Shown here: positions 52,749-61,900 of the stretch, one piece after another
How the letters are laid out: every line of letters starts with the position of its first letter
Numbering within the stretch: position 1 is the stretch's first letter
Origin: Actinomadura macrotermitis
Lineage (GTDB): Bacteria; Actinomycetota; Actinomycetes; Streptosporangiales; Streptosporangiaceae
Length of the DNA: 64,000 nucleotides
Assembly: GCF_009604375.1 (NCBI RefSeq)
Contig: NZ_WEGH01000001.1
Location: 124,001 to 188,000 of the forward strand
Direction of reading: 5' to 3'
Notes under the pieces: model-generated
The model's database searches: none
What the model saw: only the letters and a program-made list of their open reading frames with translations
Told to the model about the DNA's origin: nothing
Position numbers and translations under genes: made by a program

Positions 52749-53723
52749 TCAGCCGCCGTGCAGCGCCGTCCGCAGGGCGTCGACGGCGAGCTTGCGGGCG
52801 ACGTTGGCGGCGCGGGTGTCGCGCAGGCTGTCCAGGAGCAGGAAGTCATGGACCATGCCGGCCACCCGGACCGAGGTGACGTCCACGCCGGCCTCGCGCA
52901 GCTTGTTGGCGTACTGCTCGCCCTCGTCGCGCAGCACGTCGGCCTCGTCGGTGATGACCAGGGTGGTGGGCAGCCCCCGGAGCTGGTCCAGGGAGGCCTG
53001 GAGCGGGGAGGCGTACACCTCGGCGCGCTGGGCGGGGTCGGTGGTGTAGGCGTCCCAGAACCACTTCATGCCGTCGCGGGTGAGGTAGTAGCCCTCGGCG
53101 AACTGCAGGTAGGACGGGGTGTCGAAGTCGGCGTTGGTCACCGGGTAGAGCAGGACCTGAGCCTTGAGGTCGATCCCGCCGCGCTCCTTGTTCATCAGCG
53201 CGAACACCGCCGACATGCAGCCGCCGACCGACTCCCCGGTGACGGCGATGCGGGTGGTGTCCAGGCCGTGCTCCGCGCCGTGCCGCAGGACCCACTGCCC
53301 GACGGCGTAGTTCTGCTCGACCTGGGTGGGGTACCTGGCCTCCGGTGCCCGGTCGTAGACGGGGAAGACGCCCGCGGCGTCCGCGCCGACGGTCAGTTCG
53401 CGGAACAGGCGGTCGTGGGTCTTCTCGTCGCCGAAGACCCAGCCGGCGCCATGGATGTAGAAGACCACCGGCAGCGGCCCGCTCACCCCCTTGGGGCGGA
53501 TGATGCGGGTGCGGACCGTGCCCCATTGGCCGGCGTCGACCTCGACCCACTCCTCGTCGACCTCCGGGCGGGGCACGCCCTCGCCGCTCTGCAGGTCGAG
53601 CAGGATCCCCCGGCCCTGCTCCGGCGGGACCTCGTAGATCCGGGGGTGCGGGTCGGTCTGCTCGGCCAACTCCTTCGCGGCGGGTTCGAGGTAAGGGGTG
53701 ATCGGCGGCGGCAGATGGGTCAT
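52749..53723 (-). CDS. Alpha/beta hydrolase, hormone-sensitive lipase (HSL) family esterase
   Basis: 324 residues. The oxyanion-hole motif is YIHGAGWVFG (HGGGW type) and the nucleophile elbow is GESVGG. Candidate Asp lies in DEADVLRDEG and His in GMVHDFLLL. Such enzymes hydrolyse short-chain esters or lactones in the cytoplasm. I choose ATG 53723, with GGAG 5 bases upstream, over GTG 53729. An ATGTCACG/CGTGACAT inverted repeat at 53733-53767 lies just upstream and may be its own operator. Confidence 0.9.
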   Translation of the reverse strand: MTHLPPPITPYLEPAAKELAEQTDPHPRIYEVPPEQGRGILLDLQSGEGVPRPEVDEEWVEVDAGQWGTVRTRIIRPKGVSGPLPVVFYIHGAGWVFGDEKTHDRLFRELTVGADAAGVFPVYDRAPEARYPTQVEQNYAVGQWVLRHGAEHGLDTTRIAVTGESVGGCMSAVFALMNKERGGIDLKAQVLLYPVTNADFDTPSYLQFAEGYYLTRDGMKWFWDAYTTDPAQRAEVYASPLQASLDQLRGLPTTLVITDEADVLRDEGEQYANKLREAGVDVTSVRVAGMVHDFLLLDSLRDTRAANVARKLAVDALRTALHGG

Positions 53724-53790
53724 GTCCACTCCATGTCACGAGCGCGTACGGGCCTGGAACGTGACATAGGACTTACCCAGAGTGACGACC

Positions 53791-55227
53791 TCAGTCCCTT
53801 GCCAGGGTCGCGAAATCTCGCCGCTTCCCAGGCGTCACCTCGGGAGCCGGCGGCCGGCTCCGGAAGCCGGCGATGCTCGTGGCGGCGGCCAGGCAGGCGA
53901 CCGGGATGACGGGCAGGACGTAGCGGTGATCGAAGTCCAGGACGGCGACCGGGGCCACCAGGAGGAACACCGCGGCGCCCAACGGCACGTCGCCGTCCCG
54001 GCGGCGTAGTCCTGCTGCTGCGATCAGCAGCAGAGCGGCGAGCATCGGGCCGCGCAGGTAGGCCACGTACTGGTAGTGGTGCAGGAAGGTGGCGTACGGC
54101 CGGCGGGAGTAGACGGCTCGTGCTCCCGGGTCGTAGGCGTGCACGGTCTGTTCGACCCCGGGTCGCTCGGACAGCGGCCAGTGGCCTGAGTCGAACCCGA
54201 AAGCCGGGCGGATGCGCTTGGGGTGCGCGATGGGAGTCCAGGCGAAGGCCAGGGAGGTGTCGCTGAGGACCGCCTGCAGATAGTCCAGTGGCTGGGCGGC
54301 GATCGCGCGCAGGGCGAACGAGCGCGCCTTGTCGTTGTTGGCGAATCCGCCTGGCATCCGGTTGATCGGGGAGCCCGCCGCCCACACGTACTCCGAGGCG
54401 GCGTCCTGTTGAGGGCCGTCGGGGCACAGGGGTCTTTCGCGGGACGGGGGGTTGATCTCGGCGCAGTCCGCGAAGGTCATGGTGCGTGCCCACAGGGCCA
54501 CTCCGTCGCCGCCGGCCACGGCGATCCTGCCGTAGTGCTGGGAGTACCAGCCCGCGTACAACGCCAATGGCAGACCGGCCGCCGCGGCCATCGCGCCGGC
54601 CCGCCGCAGGCCCGTCCTGCACACGAGCAGGTACAGCACCATCAGGACGATCATCGGGATCGCTATCGTGCGGGTCAGCGCCGCCATGGCCAGGAGCGCC
54701 CCTGAGGCGGCCGCCCGTCCCGTCGACAACTCCGGTGACCACATCAGCACGCTGACCGCGGCGACGATCAGGAAGATGAACAGCGTGTCCGACAGCACGC
54801 CGTGCTCCAACTGCAGGAACGAGGCGTCCAGCAGTATCGGTGCCGCGGCCAGGGACGCGCCCCAGCCGGGCAGCCGGCGGCGGCGCAGCACGGCATAGAT
54901 CAGCACGCCGCTCGCCAGCCCGAGCAGGTGCTGCACGGCGGCCACCGTCGCCAGGCTGTGGAACGGGCGCAGCAGCCACAGCAGCGCGGGGTAACCGCTG
55001 GGCTGGAAGCCCCACAAAGGCTTCATGTGCTCGGCCGTCGCGAGATAGGCGAAAGAGTCCCCGTAATACAGCCAGGGAACGGGGTATCCGGCCATCGTCA
55101 CCACCCGCAACGCCGCTGCAATGGCCAGAACGACGGCGAAGATCCGGTTCCTGCCCTTGAATCGACGTACCGCTGCAATATGGGCGGTCGTTCGGTGCGT
55201 GATCGCCGCGAACCTGCTGCTACGCAT
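53791..55227 (-). CDS. Integral membrane glycosyltransferase (GT-C, ArnT/GT39-like)
   Basis: 478 residues with about 10-11 helices. The first extracytoplasmic loop has YYGDSFAYLATAEHMKP, with an acidic pair of the type used as catalytic base in GT-C enzymes, and GFQPSGYPALLW. A large soluble loop lies at about 250-390. These enzymes use a polyprenyl-phosphate sugar outside the membrane to glycosylate lipids, polymers or proteins. GGGGGAG precedes ATG 55227. It is divergent from the two-component system 149 bases away, which may control it. Confidence 0.8.
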   Translation of the reverse strand: MRSSRFAAITHRTTAHIAAVRRFKGRNRIFAVVLAIAAALRVVTMAGYPVPWLYYGDSFAYLATAEHMKPLWGFQPSGYPALLWLLRPFHSLATVAAVQHLLGLASGVLIYAVLRRRRLPGWGASLAAAPILLDASFLQLEHGVLSDTLFIFLIVAAVSVLMWSPELSTGRAAASGALLAMAALTRTIAIPMIVLMVLYLLVCRTGLRRAGAMAAAAGLPLALYAGWYSQHYGRIAVAGGDGVALWARTMTFADCAEINPPSRERPLCPDGPQQDAASEYVWAAGSPINRMPGGFANNDKARSFALRAIAAQPLDYLQAVLSDTSLAFAWTPIAHPKRIRPAFGFDSGHWPLSERPGVEQTVHAYDPGARAVYSRRPYATFLHHYQYVAYLRGPMLAALLLIAAAGLRRRDGDVPLGAAVFLLVAPVAVLDFDHRYVLPVIPVACLAAATSIAGFRSRPPAPEVTPGKRRDFATLARD

Positions 55228-55376
55228 TGGCTGCTCCCCCGGCCGGTACTTCCGGCGCTGGGGGTGAAGCCCACTCGATGGCCTGTGAACCGGGCGTGAT
55301 CACTTTGGTCACACCCGCTTTACACCGCGTTTGGTAAAGCAGGGTGTTGAGCCGACGGCCGGCAAAAGGGGGAACG

Positions 55377-56033
55377 GTGCGGATTCTGATAGCCGAGGAC
55401 GTGCGGGTGCTCGCCGACTCCATCGCCGGCGGGCTGCGCGCCGAGGCGCTGGCCGTGGACGTGGTCCATGACGGCGGCGCCGCGCTGGAGCGCCTGAGCG
55501 TCCACGACTACGACGTGCTCGTCCTGGACCGGGGCCTGCCGGTGGTCCACGGCGACCAGGTGTGCCGGACCCTCGCCGACTCCGGCGCCTCCGTCCGGAT
55601 CCTGATGCTCACCGCGGCCGCGGATCTGCGTTCCAGGGTGGCCGGCCTGAACCTGGGCGCCGACGACTACCTGGGCAAGCCGTTCTCCTTCGCCGAACTC
55701 CTCGCCCGGGTGCACGCGCTGGGCCGCCGGTCACGGCCGGCGGCCCCGCCCCTGCTCGAGCGGGCGGGATTACGGCTGGATCCCGCGCACCGGGAGGTCT
55801 ACCGCGACGACAGGCAGATCTCCCTGGCGCGCAAGGAATTCGCGCTGCTCGCCGAGTTGTTGCGCGCCGACGGCGCCGTCGTCTCCGCGGAGGACCTCCT
55901 GGAGAAGGTGTGGGACGAGCACACCGACCCGTTCACCACCATCGTGCGCGTGACGATGATGAAGTTACGCCGCAAACTCGGCGACCCTCCGGTGATCGAG
56001 ACCGTCTCCGGGGTGGGGTACAGGATTCCATGA
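55377..56033 (+). CDS. Response regulator, OmpR/PhoB family
   Basis: 218 residues. The receiver domain has phosphoacceptor Asp51 (VLVLDRGLP) and conserved Lys101 (LGKPFSF). The winged-helix DNA-binding domain ends VIETVSGVGYRIP. The GTG start at 55377 follows GGGGGA. It overlaps the kinase gene by 4 bases. Probable targets are its own operon and the divergent glycosyltransferase (inference). Confidence 0.93.
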   Translation: MRILIAEDVRVLADSIAGGLRAEALAVDVVHDGGAALERLSVHDYDVLVLDRGLPVVHGDQVCRTLADSGASVRILMLTAAADLRSRVAGLNLGADDYLGKPFSFAELLARVHALGRRSRPAAPPLLERAGLRLDPAHREVYRDDRQISLARKEFALLAELLRADGAVVSAEDLLEKVWDEHTDPFTTIVRVTMMKLRRKLGDPPVIETVSGVGYRIP

Positions 56034-57178
56034 ACGTCACGATCCGTCTTCGGTTCGCCCTCCTCTACGGCGGACTGTTCCTGGTCACCGGCCTGGCCCT
56101 GCTCGCTCTCAATTACGTCCTCTTCAGGAACTACCTGCGGCACAATTCCGCTCCGACCTGGTTCAAACCGTTGCTCGTGGGCTACAACTCCGAACCGTTC
56201 CGGCGGACCGTGGACCGGCGCGCAGCCGAATACCAGGCCGACGCGCTGGGCTCCCTGCTCACCCAGGGGACGACCGCGCTGGCGCTGGTGGTCATCGCCG
56301 CGTTCGGACTGGCCTGGCTGGTGGCCGGCCGGGCGCTGCGCCCCGTCCATCAGGTCACCGAGACCGCCCGGCGCGTCGCCCACAGCAGCGACCTGTCCGA
56401 GCGCATCGCGCACCACGGCCCGGCCGACGACATCAAGGAACTCGCCGACACCTTCGACGGCATGCTCGCCCGCCTGGCCCACGCCTTCGAAAGCCAGCGG
56501 CGTTTCGTCGCCAACGCCTCCCACGAACTGCGCACACCGCTGACCATCAACCGCACCCTGATCGATGTCGCGACCAGGCGCGCCGACGCCGGCGACGACA
56601 TCAAGCAACTGGGAGCGGCCCTCCTGGAGAGCAACAGGGACCTCGAACAACTCATCGAGGGACTCCTCACGCTCGCCGACAGCGAGCACTCCGTCCTCGA
56701 CAAAACCCCTCTCGATCTGGCCGATGTCACCGAGCACACCCTGAAGCAGAAATCCCCGGAAGCCGATGAGGCGCGCGTGGCCTTGCACCGCACGCTGCCT
56801 CCGGCCGTGGCCGCAGCGGATCCGGTACTGCTCGAGCGGCTTGTTCAGAACCTTGTCGAGAACGCCATCCGGCACAACCGGCCGGGCGGCGAGCTGTGGG
56901 TCACCACAGAGGCGACCGGTGACCATGTGCGATTCACGATCGCCAACACCGGGCCGGTCGTCGCCGCCCACGAGACCGCTTCCCTCTTCGAGCCGTTCCA
57001 CCGGCTGGCCACCGACCGCTCCGGCCACGGCCTGGGCCTGTCCATCGTCCGCGCCATCGCCCACGCCCATGACGGCACCGTCCGGGCGGAGCCCAAGGAC
57101 GGCGGTGGGCTCACCGTCACCGTCGGTCTCCCGGCCGCGGAGGCCGTCCTGGCTCCTGCTCACCGCCGCCGTTCATGA
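56030..57178 (+). CDS. Sensor histidine kinase
   Basis: 382 residues. Two membrane helices (about 8-30 and 83-103) enclose a short sensor loop of about 50 residues. A HAMP domain follows, then the HisKA motif FVANASHELRTPL with His165, N box LVENAIRHNRPGG, and G boxes around HGLGLSIVRAIAHAHDG. It is the partner of the response regulator upstream, coupled by ATGA. The sensor loop is too small to suggest a ligand. Confidence 0.92.
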   Translation: MNVTIRLRFALLYGGLFLVTGLALLALNYVLFRNYLRHNSAPTWFKPLLVGYNSEPFRRTVDRRAAEYQADALGSLLTQGTTALALVVIAAFGLAWLVAGRALRPVHQVTETARRVAHSSDLSERIAHHGPADDIKELADTFDGMLARLAHAFESQRRFVANASHELRTPLTINRTLIDVATRRADAGDDIKQLGAALLESNRDLEQLIEGLLTLADSEHSVLDKTPLDLADVTEHTLKQKSPEADEARVALHRTLPPAVAAADPVLLERLVQNLVENAIRHNRPGGELWVTTEATGDHVRFTIANTGPVVAAHETASLFEPFHRLATDRSGHGLGLSIVRAIAHAHDGTVRAEPKDGGGLTVTVGLPAAEAVLAPAHRRRS

Positions 57179-57209
57179 GCCGGCCGGCGAAGCCGGGGCC
57201 CGGGCTACG

Positions 57210-58793
57210 TCACCAGCGCCATTCGCGGCGGCCGTAGAGGTGCTCGGAGCGGACGTCGTTCTCGGCGCACCAGGTCTCGAAGCGCTCGATCTGCTTGAGC
57301 TGGTAGGAGTCCTCGTTGTAGCTGGTGGCCATGACGTGGCCCAGCCAGGGTTCCTCGCCCATCGCGTAGACGTAGGCCTCGTCCGCGCCGAGTTCGGTGA
57401 CGATGGCGGCGGCCTGGGCGGCGTCCGAGCCGGAGAGCCGGCGGGACAGGTCCATCTTGCGCGGGATGGGCCTGGTCAGCAGGGCCTGGTAGAGCCAGGT
57501 CAGGGGCGCCCCGTCGCACTCCATGCCGAGGAAGGCGACGTCGGCCTTGCCGAGGTGGCCGCGGATATGGCGGTAGAGCACCGGGTCGACGCCGGACGAG
57601 TCGGCGCCGACGAAGATCCGGCGGCCCGCCAGCTCGATCCAGTAGGTCGATTTGGCGCGGATGTCGAGGTCGGCGTGCTCGCCGAGGAAGGGGGTCGCGG
57701 TCACGCGGCCGCCGGGGAAGGGGACCTCGTCGAAGGACTCGACCTCCACGACCGGGAATCCCGCGCCCGCGAGGAACAGCTTGAGGGACGGGTCGGCCAG
57801 CCCGCCGCCGGAGGAGCGGGGCACGACGACCGCGCCCACCCGGCCGCGCAGTTGGAGCAGGGTCTCCAGGACGACGTGGTCCTGGTGGCCGTGGGTGAGG
57901 AGCACCAGATCGATGTGGTCGGGCAGGTCGGCGAGCGTGTAGCGGTCCCCGGCCGTGGTGTCGGCGCTGATGAACGGGTCGGTGAGGATGGCCGCCTCGG
58001 GCGTCTGCAGCAGCAGGCAGGCGTGGCCGAGGTAGCGGATCCTCCCGCCGCCGTCGATGTGCCGGTCGGCGGCCTGGGACGGTTCGCCGGTGAGGAGCCC
58101 GGAGAGCTGCGCGGCCGCCGTGTCGTCGAGTTCCAGCGCCTCGCGGAGGGATGCGAGTGTCGTCGGGCGGAGGCGGGCGCCGAACAGGGCTTCCAGGCCC
58201 GGGTGCCGGAAGGGGAGCTTCAGGTCCAGGACGTCCGGTGAGGACAGGCGCGGGGTGCTGAGGACGAAGGGCCGCTCGGTGCCCGGCTCGATCGACAGCT
58301 GGACCGACTGGCGCGCCTCGGTGTGCACCGGGCTGCGGTACACCAGCGGCTCCAGGAAGCGCAGCGAGGCCTGGCCCTCGGTGTCGTAGGCGAGCTCGAC
58401 GAGCCCGGCCAGCTCGGGCGGGAGCTTGGCGTAGAGCGGGGTCAGGTCGTAGCCCGTCGCGTTGTCGCGGAGCAGGTCCTGGGCCGCGGCGACGGCCTCG
58501 GCGAAGCGCAGCATCGGGGCGCGTTCCCGGCGGATCGCCTCCAGCAACGCCCGGACGTCGCCGGCGCGCGCCTCGTCGATGCCGATGAAGTACCCACCGC
58601 GCAGGGCCGGGTTCCGGCTGGCCGCGGTGTGCGTCGACGGTGATTCCAGATACGACTCCAGAAGCGGCACCTGCAGGAACGCGAGGTTCATCGCGGCCTG
58701 GACGGGCGCCACCGAGTGGAACCACGCGGAGAACCCGTCGACCAGCGGCTCGATGATGACGTTCGGCCGGAGGAAGAGCTCTTCAGTGTTCAT
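57210..58793 (-). CDS. CmlA-like di-iron beta-hydroxylase (MBL fold)
   Basis: 527 residues, close to the 532 of CmlA of chloramphenicol biosynthesis. The N-terminal domain (about 1-220) opens LFLRPNVIIEPLVDGFSAWF, as in the di-iron beta-hydroxylase family. The C-terminal metallo-beta-lactamase fold has THGHQDH near 297, where CmlA has its iron ligands, and GEHADLD near 370. CmlA hydroxylates the beta-carbon of an amino acid while it is tethered to an NRPS carrier. It is divergent, by 118 bases, from an NRPS that starts A-T, the expected partner. The ATG 58793 is chosen because length and N-terminus then match CmlA; the ribosome-binding site is weak. Confidence 0.9.
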   Translation of the reverse strand: MNTEELFLRPNVIIEPLVDGFSAWFHSVAPVQAAMNLAFLQVPLLESYLESPSTHTAASRNPALRGGYFIGIDEARAGDVRALLEAIRRERAPMLRFAEAVAAAQDLLRDNATGYDLTPLYAKLPPELAGLVELAYDTEGQASLRFLEPLVYRSPVHTEARQSVQLSIEPGTERPFVLSTPRLSSPDVLDLKLPFRHPGLEALFGARLRPTTLASLREALELDDTAAAQLSGLLTGEPSQAADRHIDGGGRIRYLGHACLLLQTPEAAILTDPFISADTTAGDRYTLADLPDHIDLVLLTHGHQDHVVLETLLQLRGRVGAVVVPRSSGGGLADPSLKLFLAGAGFPVVEVESFDEVPFPGGRVTATPFLGEHADLDIRAKSTYWIELAGRRIFVGADSSGVDPVLYRHIRGHLGKADVAFLGMECDGAPLTWLYQALLTRPIPRKMDLSRRLSGSDAAQAAAIVTELGADEAYVYAMGEEPWLGHVMATSYNEDSYQLKQIERFETWCAENDVRSEHLYGRREWRW

Positions 58794-58911
58794 GGCCGCC
58801 AGAATCGCGGCCCCCGCTACAAAAGCGCTTCCGACCGTATGTACCGCCTTTATAGCGAGAATATGGTGAGCCCACTTCCGTTTTCTCGTGATCTGCTTAG
58901 AGTCGGCTGCC

Positions 58912-61900
58912 GTGAACATTCAGCAGGCGGTTGCGGAGCAGGCCAGGAAGAACCCCGGCCGGGTCGCCTTGGTGGTACAGGATCTGCGTGTCACCTACGC
59001 GCAGCTGGAGCAGCGGTCCAACCGGATCGCGCACATGCTGCTCGAACACGGGGTCCGGCCCGGAGAGGCCGTCGGGGTCCTCATGGACCGGGGCGCCGAT
59101 CTGGTCCCCGCGCTTCTCGGGACGCTCAAGAGCGGCGCGGCCTACGTGCCCCTCGATCCCGCGTACCCGCTCGACCGGCTGGCGTACCTGGCCGCGGACA
59201 GCGGCCTGCGCCACGTCGTCACGCTTCCCTCGCTCATCGGGCGGGTTCCGGACGGCGCCACGCCCGTGCCGGTCCAGGACGGCGGCCGGGCGGACGACCC
59301 CGCGGTGCCCGTCCCGCCGGACTCGCCGGCCTACGTCATCCACACCTCGGGGTCGACGGGCAAGCCGAAGGGCGTCGTCGTCGAGCACCGCAGCGCGCTG
59401 AACCTGCTGGAGTGGGTGGGCGAGGCCTGGGGCGAGGGCGTCGGCGGCTGGCTGGCGGCCACGTCGATCGGTTTCGACCCGTCGGTGATGGAGATCTTCG
59501 GCCCGCTGGTGCACGGCGGGACGGTCGTCCTGGCCGACGACCTGCTCGCGCTGCCCGCGCTGCCGGCGGCCGGCGAGGTGCGGGCGCTCGGCGGGCCCCC
59601 GTCGGTGCTCGCCGCGCTGCTGCGGTCGGGGCCGCTGCCGCCGTCGCTGCGGCTGGTCTACTCCGGCGGCGAGGCGCTGCCCGGCGACCTGGTCGCGCGG
59701 TTCCTCGCGGCGGCGCCCGGCATCCGCTTCTTCAACTGCTACGGGCCGACCGAGTGCACCACGCAGTGCCTGGTGCACGAGGTGTCCGCCGGTGAGAACC
59801 CGGTGCCGATCGGGCTGCCGATCGCCGGCGCGGTCGTCAGCGTCCGGGACGCCTCGGGGCGCGAGGTCGCCCCCGGCGAGACGGGCGAGCTCGTGGTGGC
59901 CGGGCCGGTCGTGGCCCGCGGCTACCTCGGCTCGGACCCCGGTGGCTTCACCGGGAGCCGCACCTACCGGACGGGTGACCTGGTGCGGTTCGAGGGCGGC
60001 GTCTACTGGTTCGCGGGACGCTCCGACGCCCAGGTGAAGGTCCGCGGGCACCGGGTGGAGCCGGGCGAGATCGAGCACGCGCTGGCCGGGCACCCCGCGG
60101 TGACGGAGGCGGCCGTGGTGGCCGTGCCGGACGCCGACGGCACCCACCGGCTGATCGGCTACGCCGCGGCCACCGCGTCCGAGCGGGAACTGCTCGACCA
60201 TCTGGCCGGCCGGCTGCCCGCGCCGCTCGTCCCCGACCGGATCGTGCTCCTGCCGTCGCTTCCGCTCGGCCCCGGCGGCAAGCTCGACCGGGACGCCCTG
60301 CCCTCCCCCGCCGCACCGGCCGGCCGCGCGCCCGCCACCCCGGCCGAGCAGCGGGTCGCCGCGATCGTCGCCGATGTCCTCGGCCTCCCCGAGGTGGGCG
60401 CGGACGACTCCTTCGCCTCCCTGGGCGGCCACTCCCTGGCCGCGGCCCGCGTCGTCGCCCGGGTCGCGTCCGACCTCGGCGTCCAGGTGCCGCTGCACGA
60501 GTTCCTGGCCGCGCCGACGGTGGCCGCCTTGGCGGAACTGGTCTCCGCCGCGCCCCCGGCCGTCGCCCGGCCCCGGCCGCGCAGCGGGACCCACCCCCTG
60601 ACCGAGGTCCAGCGCGGCCTCTGGGCGATGCGCCAGATCGATCCCGCCACCCCGGCCACCACGATCGGCCTGCGCTTCCGGCTGACCGGCCTGGTGGACG
60701 CCGCCGCCCTCCGGTCGGCTCTCAACGGCATCGTCGAACGCCACGAGTCGCTCCGGAGCCGGGTGGAGCTCCTGGACGGGGAGCCGGTCGTCCGCGTCGC
60801 CCCGCCCGCCCCGGTGCCCGTCACCGAACACGACCTGCGGTCACTCGACCCGGCCCGGCGGGAAGAGGAGCTGTCGCGGCTGACCGCGGCCCTGAAGCCA
60901 TTCGATCTGACTGTAGAAACCCCGCTCCTACGAGCAATATGTGCATGGATCGGCCCGGATGCCGCCGAAGTACTGCTGGTCACCGACCACATCGCCTTCG
61001 ACGGCTGGTCGGAGCGCATCCTGCGCGAGGAGCTGGCGGCGGAGCTCGCCGGGCGCACGCCCGCCGCGCCCGCCCTGCAGTTCGGCGACCTGGCCCACGA
61101 CGAGGCCGAGGACCCCTACTGGCGCGAGGAGCTCGCCGGGGCCGTGGTGCCCTACGACCTGCTCGGCGATCCGGCCTCCGTCCCGGGGCCGCGCGGGCGG
61201 CGGATCTCCAGGCGCGTCGACCCCGCGCTGCTGGACGGCGTCCGGGACCTGGCCGCGCGGCTCGGGCTCACCCCGGCGGCGGTGCAGCTCGCGGCGCTGG
61301 CCACGGTCGTCGGCGGCCTGTCGGGGCGCGCCGAGACGACCATCGGGCTGACCGCGACGGTCCGCGACCGTCCGGGGCTGGACCGCGTCATCGGCCCGCT
61401 GCTCGACGTCCTCCCCATCCGGGCCGACTTCGCCGACGACCCCGGCCTCGCCGTCCTCGCCGCGCGGGTGGGCGAGCGGATCACCCGCGCGTTCGGGCAC
61501 CGGGACGGGCTGGCGGCCGCGGTCGCCGCCGCGGTCCCGCGCGCCCACGGCGCCAATCCCCTGCCGGTGGTGCTGGCGTTCCAGCCCGACGAGGAGCCTG
61601 TCACGCGGATCGGGGACGTCCGGGTCGAGCTGGTGGGCGAGCTGGACCTGGGCGGCGCCGTCACCGAGCTCACCCTTCTGATGAACACCGGGGCCGCGGG
61701 CCCGGAACTGGTCGCCGAGTACGCGACCGACCGGTACACCGAGGCGGAGGCGGCGCTCGTCGCCGACGCCTTCCTGGACGCCCTCGCCCAGACGGTCGCG
61801 GGTCCGGAGCGCGCGGTCTCCTCGCTCGCCCTGGTCTCCCCCGCCGAGGAGGACCGGCTGCGCGCCCTCGGCACCGGCTCCCCGCTGACCGGCACCGAGA

